Below the pieces are notes generated by a model. It was not told where the DNA came from. It saw nothing but the letters and a program-made list of their open reading frames with translations, and did no database searches. Source: an uncultured bacterium (GTDB lineage: Bacteria; Myxococcota_A; Bradymonadia; Bradymonadales; Bradymonadaceae). Taken from it: a stretch of DNA of 62,240 nucleotides. The position numbers and the translations under genes were made by a program. The first letter of the stretch is position 1, and the number at the start of each line of letters is the position of its first letter. The DNA lies in contig CALJNB010000035.1 in NCBI GenBank assembly GCA_937981985.1, positions 1 to 62,240 of the forward strand, written 5' to 3'. Positions 35,762 through 45,039 of the stretch are shown in pieces.

Positions 35762-36283
35762 ATGAAATGGATACCAATAAATTTTATTTTTGCGATTCTC
35801 TTGTCGGGGTGCTCGACAACCTACCCAAACACCAAGCCTGTGGGGAAAATGTTTCCATCAGTTAGCGGTGAAACGCTTGAAAAAAAATCGGTTCAAATGC
35901 CAACCTACTTCCAAGGTTCTCAGACGCTTTTGCTCGTGGGTTATAAGCAGGACACCCAGTTTGATATTGATCGTTGGCTTATTGGATTGGATATGTCTGG
36001 TGTAAAAGTAAAAGCCTACGAGTTACCCGCAATACAAGGAATGTTTCCCAGAATGTTTTCCACTGTCATCGACAATGGAATGAGGAAGGGGATCCCGAAA
36101 GAACTTTGGGGCGGCGTTATCACAATTTACGCGGATGGAGAAACGGTTCAGGAATTTACAGGCAATGAAAACGCAAACAATGCCAGAGTTCTTCTATTAG
36201 ATGAGATGGGGAAGATCATATATTTTTACGATCGCGGATTTTCTGTCGCGGCGCTCAACGAAGTAAAGGCGCTTACTAAATAA
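35762..36283 (+). CDS. Lipoprotein, thioredoxin-like, unknown function
   Basis: 173 residues from ATG 35762 (an in-frame ATG at 35750 adds four residues). The signal peptide MKWIPINFIFAILLSGC has lipobox Cys 17. The mature part begins VGKMFPSVSGETLEKKSVQMPTYFQGSQTLLLVGY, matching the start of AhpC/TSA-type thioredoxin folds (a VGKxFPxVxGxxL strand), and continues with a YELPAIQGMFPRMF segment and VLLLDEMGKIIYFYDRGFS. There is no CxxC or peroxidatic Cys, so redox activity is doubtful. Similar lipoproteins are often annotated only as hypothetical. Read in the same direction as the MopE-like gene, 95 bases apart. Confidence 0.68.
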   Translation: MKWIPINFIFAILLSGCSTTYPNTKPVGKMFPSVSGETLEKKSVQMPTYFQGSQTLLLVGYKQDTQFDIDRWLIGLDMSGVKVKAYELPAIQGMFPRMFSTVIDNGMRKGIPKELWGGVITIYADGETVQEFTGNENANNARVLLLDEMGKIIYFYDRGFSVAALNEVKALTK

Positions 36284-36356
36284 CTAAGTTTTTGGTTTGA
36301 GCAAAGACCCGGTATCTAAGAGATTAGTTGAGGCCTTCTCTGTAGGTTTCGCTTTT

Positions 36357-38006
36357 TTATTCACATTTATTTTCGATGTTAGCTGCTGCCGCTTTAGTCA
36401 CTTCATAGTAGGTGATCTTGTCGTGATCTTTCGCCGACCATGCTATTTTTTCGTGACTTTTATCCGGAGCGACGATTAAGTTTTTGTCTTCATCAATAAA
36501 TAGGAGAGGACCCACATGATGATAGTCTAATAATATGAGACTTGAAAAAGGTATGGTTGTTACAGGGTCTCTATTATTTCGTGTTCGTAACAACGAAACA
36601 TCATAACGGGCTGCAGACCGATGAAAGGTATCACGAAATTGGTGATTACCCACTCGAGGCGAACCATAGGTGTATAATCCTGAGACATGAGCTTGTAGAC
36701 CTGTCTCTTTTTGCTGCATCAGGTCTGCCGTAGCTAAAGTAGCTAATGAAGCGCCCAGGCTATGACCCGCCAACCAAATTCGAGAATCTGCATCCAGTGC
36801 TTGGCTTTTTTCTAAGAGTTGTTTTCGAATGGTGGTGTATGCTCCAGTAAAGCCTCCATGCGCTTCTCCCCAGGATTCGTTCCAGTCATAATCACTGAGG
36901 CTTATTTGTTTTATTTTAAGGTCTGTTGTCGCATCTTCAAAACGTTGTTCACTGTTCATTTCTGTTCCACGAAAGATAACCCATACGAAATTTTCTATAG
37001 GATGATGCATCCACAAAAATTGGGTGCTGTTTTCCACGAAAGACAAATTATTGGGTCCGAAAGCACCGTCGGAAAAGAACTGTACGTGGGCAGTGGGATC
37101 TACACTTTGTCTTTTCCATTGGTGGAATGCGGCGTATAGCTCCGCGGTGCTGGTTGATTTTTCGTCTTTTTGAAACGTGCTGAGCCAATCATTATAACAT
37201 TCTGATAAGTCTTGCTCATTATTGAACTGGCGGATTTTACGAATGTCGGATTCACAATTTTGAGCGTATTCGGACTCTTCAGTCCCCATAAAACCGAGCG
37301 ATTCGGCTAGGGAATAAAGTTCGCTTGGATCTGAGTAAACGTTTGCCGCCATATACGACAACCATGCCGAGTTTTGTAAATTATAATCGGATTGCTTCAC
37401 CAACATAATGTCATCAATCACAATCGGTTTTGTTTCGTCCATCGTTTGTGCTTTGACGATAATTTTGGAGTCTGAGTCGCCGGGAAACATTCCAAGCTCA
37501 ATCCATTCAGGTATTTCTACTCTTTGGGTAATGGTAATTTCTGAAGAGCCACCTTTATGTTCGATTGTATATTGTGCCGCGTCAGAAAATTCTGTTTTTA
37601 GAGATTTTGGTATATGTACAGCGACAGAATAAATCCCTTCCGAACCAATTGGGATCTCCCATGTATGTGAAAAGGGGACGACGGCGGAAACGAAAGCGGA
37701 ATCGTTTTCAAGACCGTCGGCAGTTAAACCTTCCTCAAGTTCTATAAAGCAGTTTTCGGCTGCACAAACTACATTTGCCTGCTCTTCGGAATAATGTTCT
37801 TCCACCGAACTGACTTTTGATAGCTCGGCGCAAAATTTTAATTGGACCTCATCGTCGTAATCCGGACTTTCTTCAAGGGTAGCGAAAAGTTCGATGACCC
37901 CGGTAATATCGTTCTCTAGCGGTACGTCACCTGCCGCCGAACAACCTGTAAAAAACGTAATAAAAGCCAGGAATGCACCAAATTGGACCTGCTGTTTCAA
38001 TATCAT
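36357..38006 (-). CDS. Class 3 lipase-like lipoprotein
   Basis: 549 residues. Signal peptide with lipobox FFTGC (Cys 22 or so), an N-terminal beta-rich region (about 25-200), and a C-terminal alpha/beta hydrolase of the fungal lipase (class 3) family. The nucleophile elbow is GHSLGASLATLATADLM near residue 415, preceded by FVWVIFRGTEMNS (oxyanion region) and followed by YTYGSPRVGNHQFRD and RTRNNRDPVTTIPF (catalytic Asp) with a downstream YHHVGPLLFID (catalytic His). The triad seems complete, so an active exported esterase or lipase is likely. The N-terminal domain has no family match I can name. Convergent with the thioredoxin-like lipoprotein. Confidence 0.85.
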   Translation of the reverse strand: MILKQQVQFGAFLAFITFFTGCSAAGDVPLENDITGVIELFATLEESPDYDDEVQLKFCAELSKVSSVEEHYSEEQANVVCAAENCFIELEEGLTADGLENDSAFVSAVVPFSHTWEIPIGSEGIYSVAVHIPKSLKTEFSDAAQYTIEHKGGSSEITITQRVEIPEWIELGMFPGDSDSKIIVKAQTMDETKPIVIDDIMLVKQSDYNLQNSAWLSYMAANVYSDPSELYSLAESLGFMGTEESEYAQNCESDIRKIRQFNNEQDLSECYNDWLSTFQKDEKSTSTAELYAAFHQWKRQSVDPTAHVQFFSDGAFGPNNLSFVENSTQFLWMHHPIENFVWVIFRGTEMNSEQRFEDATTDLKIKQISLSDYDWNESWGEAHGGFTGAYTTIRKQLLEKSQALDADSRIWLAGHSLGASLATLATADLMQQKETGLQAHVSGLYTYGSPRVGNHQFRDTFHRSAARYDVSLLRTRNNRDPVTTIPFSSLILLDYHHVGPLLFIDEDKNLIVAPDKSHEKIAWSAKDHDKITYYEVTKAAAANIENKCE

Positions 38007-38204
38007 AATGCCTATCGCCTTTTTAAGTAAAACAGCCGCAGATTACCACACCTTACGTTGCGCTGACGAATTCTTTTCTGGGTATGAAGGAAAGTAAGTT
38101 GGTGACTTCCGCCGTTTGTGATTGCCAACCCCTACTCAGTTTGTTTAAAGGAGAACGGCTATAGGGAGCTCGATGCTATCTGTACCGGTTATGATCTGAA
38201 GTAC

Positions 38205-40283
38205 ATGGGTTCTATGAAAAAAACTAAATCACTTAAGAGGAATTTAACACTGTTTGACGTTTACGCGATGTCGACAGGTGCGATGTTTAGTTCAGGGCTT
38301 TTCTTACTACCCGGAATTGCAGCGTCGTACACAGGTAACTCTGTATGGCTGGCTTATCTTTTAGCAGGCTTTCTCATTTTGCCAGCAATGTATTGCATGG
38401 CAGAGTTGTCCACGGCGATGCCGAAAGCTGGCGGAACCTATTACTTTCTTGACCGCGCGATGGGTCCACTCATGGGAACCGTAGGTGGTCTAGGTTCGTG
38501 GGTGGCGGTGGTATTTAAAAGCTCGTTTGCGCTTGTGGGTATGGGAGCCTACTTGGGAATATATTTAGATCTTCCATTCACCATAACTGCCATTTTACTA
38601 ACCCTAGCGTTTGGCTTTATTAATGTTTTTGGGGCCAAAGAAACAACATTACTTCAGCGTATTCTTGTGACTACTCTGGTGGTTATTCTAATCGCTTTTG
38701 TTATTTTCGGGCTGAAAACGACGGGCGTTCAAGGTTTTCTCAAACCCAACGTTGCCTACGGTGATTTCTTTAAAACAGGTCTCATTGGCTTCGTTTCAAC
38801 CATTGGTTTAGTTTTCGTATCATATGCAGGCCTCACAAAGGTTGCGAGTGTGGCCGAGGAAGTTCAGAATCCGGACCGAAATATTCCGCTGGGAATGACG
38901 CTTTCTTTGATAACTGCGACTGTGATTTACACATTCGGTGCGATGGTTCTGATTCAAGTCTTAGAGCCTAATGCCTTATACGAAAGTTTAACACCGATCG
39001 CAGATGCGGGGCGAGTCTTCTTAGATTGGGCCCCTTATGATTTAGGAGTGATACTTATCGTCGTCGCTGCGATTGCCGCCTTTGCGTCCACGGGCAACGC
39101 CGGAATAATGTCGGCGTCCCGGTATCCCTATGCGATGGCAAAAGATAAATTGGTTCCAAACAGGCTTAGTCAAATTGGTAAGTTCGGAACCCCTACCTTA
39201 TCTATTATGGTTACTGTGTTAGCGATGGTCATCGTATTGCTACTTTTTGACGTTGCATCGGTTGCAAAGTTGGCGAGCGCCTTTCAGCTATTATTATTTG
39301 GGCTGGTTTGTGTAGCCGTTATTGTGATGCGAGAATCAAAAATTCCCACGTATAAGCCCGGCTATAAAGCACCCTTTTACCCATACCTTCAAATCGTAGG
39401 CATACTTATTTCGTTTTGGTTAATTATCGAAATGGGAATTCTCGCCATCGCTTTTACAGGGATGGTGGTTATCGGCTGTGTGCTTTGGTTTCAGTTCTAT
39501 GCATCGCCTGGTGTTGAAAGACGAGGCGCAATCTACCACGTTCATCAGCGCTTAGGGCAGCGTCGATATGAAGGATTAGAGCGAGAATTGATGACGATTA
39601 TTCATGATCGTACTGAGGACGAGAATTTATCTTACGAGACGCTTATAGCGCGCTCAGTGATGATGGATTTCCGCGAAGGGAATTTTGATCTATTAAAAAT
39701 GAGCGAAATCTTGAAGCGAAAATCCAACGAGAATTTCGGGCTTGAAGCCGATATTGCAGACGACGTTTTTTCTCAAAAAGCAATGCGACCTCAACCGATA
39801 GGGGAGCACGTTCATATCTCCTATAAGACTCACGTTGATGTGCACCAACCCGAGCTTTTTGTACTTAGGTTTGGTCCGGACGTTATTTTAGAAATACCGG
39901 ACGCCGAAGAAGTGCACACCCTCATGTTTTTAGTTGTGCCGAAAAAACCCGTAGGTCTTGATCTACGATTGGCTGGACATTTGGCTGAAGTAATTCAAAG
40001 CGACCAATTTGAAGAGCGCTGGCTTGAGAGCGAGTCGGAACGTGACATGAATGAAGTTTTAATGCGTGATGACCACTTTTTACATGGGCATGTAAAACAA
40101 TTCCCTGCGCTCTTAAAACAAGCCGGTAAGAAGATTTCAGAGATAACGCTTCCTGCCTCTTGCCTAATTGCGATGATAGAACGCGATGGAGAGCTACTGA
40201 TGGCAACCCCAGAAGTATTTTTGTATGAGACTGATGAAGTCGCAATCATTGGCGAGCCGACAGACTTAGATAACTTAAAGTAG
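38205..40283 (+). CDS. APC-family permease with EIIA-like and TrkA-C-like tail
   Basis: About 692 residues from ATG 38205 (ATG 38214 and an upstream GTG at 38118 are alternatives; no start has a good ribosome site). Residues 1-430 are an amino-acid/polyamine/organocation permease with about 12 membrane helices; an AMSTGAMFSSGLFLLPGIAA motif lies in helix 1. From about 450 a cytoplasmic tail follows: a region resembling the PTS EIIA type-2 fold (MFLVVPKKPVGLDLRLAGHLAEVI), then a TrkA-C/RCK-C-like domain (FPALLKQAGKKISEITLP, ending DEVAIIGEPTDLDNLK). The tail suggests ligand-gated control of transport. The phospho-His motif of EIIA is not evident. Substrate unknown. Confidence 0.82.
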   Translation: MGSMKKTKSLKRNLTLFDVYAMSTGAMFSSGLFLLPGIAASYTGNSVWLAYLLAGFLILPAMYCMAELSTAMPKAGGTYYFLDRAMGPLMGTVGGLGSWVAVVFKSSFALVGMGAYLGIYLDLPFTITAILLTLAFGFINVFGAKETTLLQRILVTTLVVILIAFVIFGLKTTGVQGFLKPNVAYGDFFKTGLIGFVSTIGLVFVSYAGLTKVASVAEEVQNPDRNIPLGMTLSLITATVIYTFGAMVLIQVLEPNALYESLTPIADAGRVFLDWAPYDLGVILIVVAAIAAFASTGNAGIMSASRYPYAMAKDKLVPNRLSQIGKFGTPTLSIMVTVLAMVIVLLLFDVASVAKLASAFQLLLFGLVCVAVIVMRESKIPTYKPGYKAPFYPYLQIVGILISFWLIIEMGILAIAFTGMVVIGCVLWFQFYASPGVERRGAIYHVHQRLGQRRYEGLERELMTIIHDRTEDENLSYETLIARSVMMDFREGNFDLLKMSEILKRKSNENFGLEADIADDVFSQKAMRPQPIGEHVHISYKTHVDVHQPELFVLRFGPDVILEIPDAEEVHTLMFLVVPKKPVGLDLRLAGHLAEVIQSDQFEERWLESESERDMNEVLMRDDHFLHGHVKQFPALLKQAGKKISEITLPASCLIAMIERDGELLMATPEVFLYETDEVAIIGEPTDLDNLK

Positions 40284-40306
40284 TTTGTTTGGTCTGTGAG
40301 TGAAAA

Positions 40307-41380
40307 CTAGTCCAGTTCGACTTCTGATGATTCAATCAATCCGATTTTTCTCGCTCGCTGCTCCCATTTTTCACGTGCAAGCGTCTGCATATCTTCGACC
40401 TTGTCTTGCTCATCGAGAATTTCAAGTCCTAGTAGGGTCTCGATAACATCTTCCATTGTCACGACTCCGGCAGTACCGCCAAATTCACCGAGGACCATGG
40501 CCACATGTTCGCGCTTAGATGTAAAATGTGAAAAGAGCTCCGGGATCGGAAAATCGTGTTTGACCGCAAGTACGTCACGGCGGATGGATGACAAAGCTTC
40601 GTCTCCCTTTCCGTCTACAATCGACTTTAGAATTTGATCTTTGAGTACGTAGCCAGTGATCTCATCAGACGAATCTTCAAAAACGGGAATACGCGAAAAG
40701 CGTAAGTTGGGGTGTGTTTCATGGAAGTCTTGAATTTTCGTTTTTTGGTCACTTGCAATCATCACTGTTCGGGGGGTCATAATATTACTTGCAACGATAG
40801 TCCTAAAACGTAGGAGATTACGCAGAATATTAGACTCTCCTTCATCAAATACACCTTGTTGGGAACCCAGTTCGGCCATCGCACCAAAGTCCGCACGACT
40901 CAGAACCGATGCGTTTTTATCCTTCTTCAGCGCTTTTGTGATGATTTGACTAATGAATACCAAAGGCGCAAGAATCAACATCACAAATTTTAGGCTGCGT
41001 ACTGTGAAACCTGAAAGTTCTTTCCAGTAGTTGGCCCCTATGGTTTTAGGAATGATTTCAGACAGAATAAGAATCGCCAAAGTCATAACCACTGGGACGA
41101 TAGCCGTAGCGACAATTGAGGCCCCCCAAATCTTGGTGGCCTGTGCACCTACGCCGATAGCCCCAACGGTATGCGCGATCGTATTGAGTGTCAAAATAGC
41201 GGCCAGAGGTCTATCTATATTTTCCTTGAAGGATTGTAAGGTCTCGCCGAGAGGGTCTCCATCTTGAAGTTTCATCTGCGTGTACGAAGGTGTGATACTT
41301 AGTAAAACAGCTTCCCAAACCGAGCAAAGAAACGAGAATACAATTGAGACAAACGAGAACGCAATTAAAAGGGAATACAT
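40307..41380 (-). CDS. CNNM / HlyC-CorC-type transporter-like protein
   Basis: 357 residues from the ATG at 41380, chosen because an AGGAGG site lies 8 bases upstream and the longer in-frame version adds a non-conserved 63 residues. Residues 1-160 are the CNNM transmembrane domain (DUF21) with four hydrophobic segments and EIIPKTIGANYWKELSGF. Residues 195-320 are paired CBS domains: NIMTPRTVMIASDQKTKI, RFSRIPVFEDSSDEITGYVLKD, and VLGEFGGTAGVVTMEDVIETLLG. The family handles Mg2+ or Co2+ export or maintenance; the C-terminal CorC_HlyC domain is missing here. Same strand as the PLP genes but separated from them by 82 bases. Confidence 0.85.
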   Translation of the reverse strand: MYSLLIAFSFVSIVFSFLCSVWEAVLLSITPSYTQMKLQDGDPLGETLQSFKENIDRPLAAILTLNTIAHTVGAIGVGAQATKIWGASIVATAIVPVVMTLAILILSEIIPKTIGANYWKELSGFTVRSLKFVMLILAPLVFISQIITKALKKDKNASVLSRADFGAMAELGSQQGVFDEGESNILRNLLRFRTIVASNIMTPRTVMIASDQKTKIQDFHETHPNLRFSRIPVFEDSSDEITGYVLKDQILKSIVDGKGDEALSSIRRDVLAVKHDFPIPELFSHFTSKREHVAMVLGEFGGTAGVVTMEDVIETLLGLEILDEQDKVEDMQTLAREKWEQRARKIGLIESSEVELD

Positions 41381-41462
41381 ATTTGGTTCCTCCTGAACCT
41401 GAGGAAATAACATACGTGGTCTGGTTTTAAAAGTCGTGCTAGACGACGCGTGTCTGGTCCCA

Positions 41463-42689
41463 CTACAAATTTGCGTTATCTGTTGCTTTTCGGTTTGACC
41501 AAAACGACACCACATCGCTAGGTACTTCGCCACGATGTAGAACTCGAACTTTCTCACCGTCGACTCCAAATGTCGGCGGAAGGCCCCGACTGCAATGGCG
41601 TGACCACATCGACAAGGTGTACGCGCCTACATCTCTAATAAGAAGCAAGTCGCCGGCTTTTGCAGCACTCAACGCACGTTGCCTTGCTAGGATATCCCCA
41701 GCAAAGCAGAGCGGACCTGCAATTTGTGTGGGTACCATCGTGTCCTGCTTTTCAGAACCATCAGGGTTCAAAACGACAAATTCATGGTCCCAATGGCTTG
41801 CCTGATACACGCGACGAAGTAAGAAATCAGCACCGAGATGGATGATCACCGTGTTCTGGCCATTGACTTCCTTTACGCCTTCAATGCGCGAAATCGCAAC
41901 GCCTAAGCTTGAATGAACAGACCGACCCACTTCGGTAATAAGAGAAATGGTACCCCAGCCCGGCATTTCTCGAAGCGCGTCAGCCCAGTCGGCATAAGAG
42001 GGAATGTTGGTATCGGCATCGGTGTAGCGAACCGGGATCCCGCCACCGATGTCCAAGAACTCACACTTCAGCTCAACGGCCATCTTACCAACCGCAAACG
42101 CTGCGTCCTTCAACAATGCAAGACCACAACCCTGACTTCCAGTGTGGACATGTAGACCGGAAAGAAAAGGAAACCTTTTAAAAAGTTCTGGAGCCGATGC
42201 CAACGGCACGCCAAACTTGCTGGTTTTACCCACCGTGCTTGTGAACGCGATACTGCCTTCACCAAGTTGTGGATTCACGCGTAAACCAATTCGACTGGCG
42301 CGAGTTGCGCCTAGATCTGCCAAGCGCACCAGCTCTTCTTCGTGATCCACATTTAGCGTTATGTGTTGTTTGAGGGCCTGCTTTATTTCGTCGTCTGTTT
42401 TGGCCGGAGAATCAAAGACGATGTTTTTAGGTGGGCAGCCGGCGGCCAGTGCCAGTTGAACCTCTTCCCAACTTGCAGCCTCAAGACCAAAACCTTCATC
42501 CACAATACTTCGCAAAACCTCCACAAGTGGATTGGCTTTGATAGCGATGGCATGCAGGGTATCTTCCGGGAAAGCCTTTTTGAGCTCTGCTAGGCGAGCA
42601 CGCAGACCGGCGAGGTCGTGCAGCAATATACTCTTGTCGTTGGGTAAACCATGGGCTCTTATCTGTGTTAAAACCTTTTGAAGATTCAT
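41463..42689 (-). CDS. Fold type III PLP-dependent decarboxylase-like enzyme
   Basis: 408 residues from the ATG at 42689, which overlaps the upstream gene stop as ATGA; an ATG at 42716 adds nine residues. Alanine-racemase-like barrel: ALHAIAIKANP-type PLP-lysine segment near 45-52 (AIAIKANP), SGLHVHTGSQ, a DIGGGIPV glycine motif that binds phosphate, a LITEVGRSV segment, GPLCFAGDIL with the catalytic Cys of Orn/DAP/Arg decarboxylases and YTLSMWS. It resembles diaminopimelate/ornithine decarboxylases but differs enough that the substrate is open. The gene is G+C-richer than its neighbours. Coupled to the fold I enzyme, with RidA upstream. Confidence 0.85.
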   Translation of the reverse strand: MNLQKVLTQIRAHGLPNDKSILLHDLAGLRARLAELKKAFPEDTLHAIAIKANPLVEVLRSIVDEGFGLEAASWEEVQLALAAGCPPKNIVFDSPAKTDDEIKQALKQHITLNVDHEEELVRLADLGATRASRIGLRVNPQLGEGSIAFTSTVGKTSKFGVPLASAPELFKRFPFLSGLHVHTGSQGCGLALLKDAAFAVGKMAVELKCEFLDIGGGIPVRYTDADTNIPSYADWADALREMPGWGTISLITEVGRSVHSSLGVAISRIEGVKEVNGQNTVIIHLGADFLLRRVYQASHWDHEFVVLNPDGSEKQDTMVPTQIAGPLCFAGDILARQRALSAAKAGDLLLIRDVGAYTLSMWSRHCSRGLPPTFGVDGEKVRVLHRGEVPSDVVSFWSNRKATDNANL

Positions 42690-44119
42690 CGGTGTTTTCC
42701 GGTTTCGATAAGCCAAGAGAGTTTGGCAGATAAGGCTGAAAAATGTTCATGAAACCAGCCATAACCACAGTCTTCAACCGAGGCGAGTTTTGTGACTAAA
42801 CGCGCGCCTAGCGCGACGCGTAGTAGGGTGAGTTCTGTCGATTTAGGTGGCCCAAGTTTCACAGGCTGGCCTAAATGAAAGCAGATCGGATGTTGGTCAA
42901 ATGAAGTGTCGAGTAACATATGAAGCTTTTTCAATTCTGGGGCCTGCAGTACACCGTTTTCATCACTCACAGAAAAACCAAAAACGGTTGGATAAGCACC
43001 AAGTACGGTTACCAATTGGTGAACAGGTGGAATGGGTCGATCAATTTCTACGTGTGGATTGACACCGAATACACCATGAAAGCCACCTGCAAAAGTATGA
43101 TATACGCCAGCCCTTTTTCGAGGCAAGATCTGATGGAAGATTTGAATTTCGTTCATCGCCACAGCCCAACGCATCACCAGGCCGGGGTTAGATTGGGTTG
43201 GAAGACTGGCCCGAGCTTGCACCCAATCTGTTGGTAAATCTGCTTTTGAAAACCAAGAGGTTAGACCCCCGGGCAAGGCTCCGGGATCTGCTGATAAATT
43301 TTGGGGTAAAATGAGCGCACCAGAGAAGGGCGGCCCGCTATAGAATTTTGAACCCGTGAAGAGAACGGTGAAGCCGAACGATAACGCACTTCTAATATCT
43401 CTCGGTGCTAGGCGTCCTTGTGCGGCATCAACCATGAATGTGACGTCTGGCCAACGCTTTGCTAATTCCAGCGATGGTGCCCGCAAACCGGTTTTGCTGT
43501 GCACTACAAGGTGGATCACAACATGCTTCCCACTCGATTGGGCTGCCTTAATCCTGCGTTCAACATCTGCATCGACATCGGTTGTAGCGCGGCGTGTGCC
43601 GGTTGCGAGCCGAAGATATACCGGTTCGATTGTGATTCTATCGGCGATACTTGGCATCCCGCCTTCTTTGTTGGGTTCTAAAGCAGTGGTCGTCGTGAAC
43701 GATTCGGCGCCGCTGGCGGCAATGGTTCCGCTACCTAGCTCGGATGCTCCGACGACGATATGGTGAATCTTTTCATGACGTTTTGCCAAAATCGCGTTCA
43801 GCACATAAATCACGTCTGTTCCTGAAGGAGAAAAAACCATGCGTGAACTTTGTGGCATCTCAAAAAGCTCACTAAACTGCTGGCGCATTTCCTCAGCGAG
43901 GCTCTCTGCAGATTCTCCCTCTTTGAGCCGGGCCATGATCCTTTCAACAACACGCATCCCCCGCTCATCAGGATTGGAAGCGGTGCAGGAACCAAAGGGA
44001 ATGGTGTTTCGGATTTCGTTAGACACGCGGTACTTGGACAGCCCGCTATCTAGGATTTCCAACCGCGTATCGCCGCCTGATGTGAGCCAGTGAGATGCGG
44101 TATAATTTGGATTAAACAT
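42686..44119 (-). CDS. Class V aminotransferase-like fold type I PLP enzyme
   Basis: 477 residues from the ATG at 44119 (the longer frame to 44233 begins with a poor Cys-rich stretch). Opening: NPNYTASHWLTSGGDTRLEIL, then PFGSCTASNPDERG. The catalytic core shows SSRMVFSPSGTDVIYVLNAIL, VHLVVHSKTGLRAPS-like HLVVHSKTGLRAPS, DAAQGRLAPRDI and FTGSKFYSGPPFSGAL, where the Lys of GSKFY is the likely PLP Schiff-base residue. This matches the class V (cysteine desulfurase-like) superfamily; no desulfurase Cys loop is obvious. It overlaps the decarboxylase gene by four bases. The substrate is unknown; the partner enzyme and RidA argue for an amino-acid-derived product. Confidence 0.8.
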   Translation of the reverse strand: MFNPNYTASHWLTSGGDTRLEILDSGLSKYRVSNEIRNTIPFGSCTASNPDERGMRVVERIMARLKEGESAESLAEEMRQQFSELFEMPQSSRMVFSPSGTDVIYVLNAILAKRHEKIHHIVVGASELGSGTIAASGAESFTTTTALEPNKEGGMPSIADRITIEPVYLRLATGTRRATTDVDADVERRIKAAQSSGKHVVIHLVVHSKTGLRAPSLELAKRWPDVTFMVDAAQGRLAPRDIRSALSFGFTVLFTGSKFYSGPPFSGALILPQNLSADPGALPGGLTSWFSKADLPTDWVQARASLPTQSNPGLVMRWAVAMNEIQIFHQILPRKRAGVYHTFAGGFHGVFGVNPHVEIDRPIPPVHQLVTVLGAYPTVFGFSVSDENGVLQAPELKKLHMLLDTSFDQHPICFHLGQPVKLGPPKSTELTLLRVALGARLVTKLASVEDCGYGWFHEHFSALSAKLSWLIETGKHR

Positions 44120-44268
44120 GGATGTGGCCTGAGTCGCAAAAGGGATGAAGGTCGTTCTTAGGCAACAAGTACCACCACGAACCGATGCGAACAAACATTG
44201 TTTAAAGTTAGAAATGCTGATGTTGTTTTTCAAACAAGGCGATTTAGTTTTAGGGCGCGATCTTTATT

Positions 44269-44335
44269 GGTCGTCTCTTTAAAACTATGAAACCAAAAGA
44301 GAAAAAGAGATTCATAGTTTTCTTTTGAGCCGACC
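44269..44335 (-). terminator. Long hairpin after ridA, terminator or attenuator
   Basis: Perfect 11-base arms AAAACTATGAA (44281-44291) and TTCATAGTTTT (44311-44321) are extended by outer GGTCG (44269-44273) and CGACC (44331-44335), with a 19-base loop. It begins at the ridA stop codon and lies upstream of the PLP genes. There is no strong T-run immediately after the stem, so it may be a 3' structure rather than a full terminator. Confidence 0.5.
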
Positions 44336-44682
44336 TATTTCTCAGCGGCAATAACCGAGATTTCGAATAATAAGGTATCTCTGGCCATATCCGCGCGTAC
44401 GCATGCGCGCGCAGGTGCGAAACCTTCCGGTACCCAAGCGTTCCACACTTCATTCATCGCAGCAAAGTCATCCATGGTTTTCAGATAGATAGTCGCCGAT
44501 AGCAGGTGTTCGCGACTACTGCCCGCTTGTTCGAGTAGGGCGTCGACCTTGGCTAGTGTTGTTTGTGTCTGACCGGTTATATCATCTGCGGGATTTTCAC
44601 AGACTTGGCCGCAAAGATAAATGGTGCCATTATGCTTAACAATTTTGCTGGCTCGTACGCCTGTTCCAATACGTTCTATCAT
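44335..44682 (-). CDS. ridA: RidA/YjgF/UK114 family enamine deaminase
   Basis: 115 residues. RidA hydrolyses reactive enamine/imine intermediates (such as 2-aminoacrylate) released by PLP enzymes. Features: a [18 protein letters not shown] opening, [46 protein letters not shown], and the [26 protein letters not shown] ending with the conserved Arg (ARACVRA) and Glu of the active site. ATG 44682 follows AAGGA with six bases of spacing. It lies directly upstream of two PLP enzymes on the same strand, separated by a hairpin and 215 bases. This position suggests a shared pathway (inference). Confidence 0.9.
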   Translation of the reverse strand: MIERIGTGVRASKIVKHNGTIYLCGQVCENPADDITGQTQTTLAKVDALLEQAGSSREHLLSATIYLKTMDDFAAMNEVWNAWVPEGFAPARACVRADMARDTLLFEISVIAAEK

Positions 44683-45039
44683 TACGTTTCCTTAAAAAAT
44701 TTTTGATGAAGTTATGAATCGTGTTTTTCTTAATGTCGGAACCATCACTACGGCACTTTATTCAAATTTCACTTGGTAGACAAAAACATCGGTCCCAGCT
44801 TCACATGGTGTAGATAACGCGAACAAACACAACTATACAAGAGTGATAACAATCGTAGTTGAACCATACAGATCTAATCGGTTCGTTTTCGAACTGTCGG
44901 TAACGCATTTTGGATGACGCTTTCACAACCGCATTCGCAGAATGCGTCTCAGGGGTGTATTTGGGGAATCGCTACTAGCAAAAAACAGGATGACAAAATC
45001 GTTGGTCCGGTTTACTGGGTACTTTTAATAGGATGAACA
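44683..45039. other. Intergenic, no supported gene
   Basis: The 357-base divergent region between ridA and the alpha/beta hydrolase. No gene, tRNA or convincing promoter found; a short dyad GCATTCGCAGAATGC lies near 44932-44946. Confidence 0.5.

Noticed and set aside
43356..43766. A 136-codon plus-strand frame opposite the fold I PLP gene.
   Set aside because: Antisense to the well-supported PLP enzyme, no known motif.
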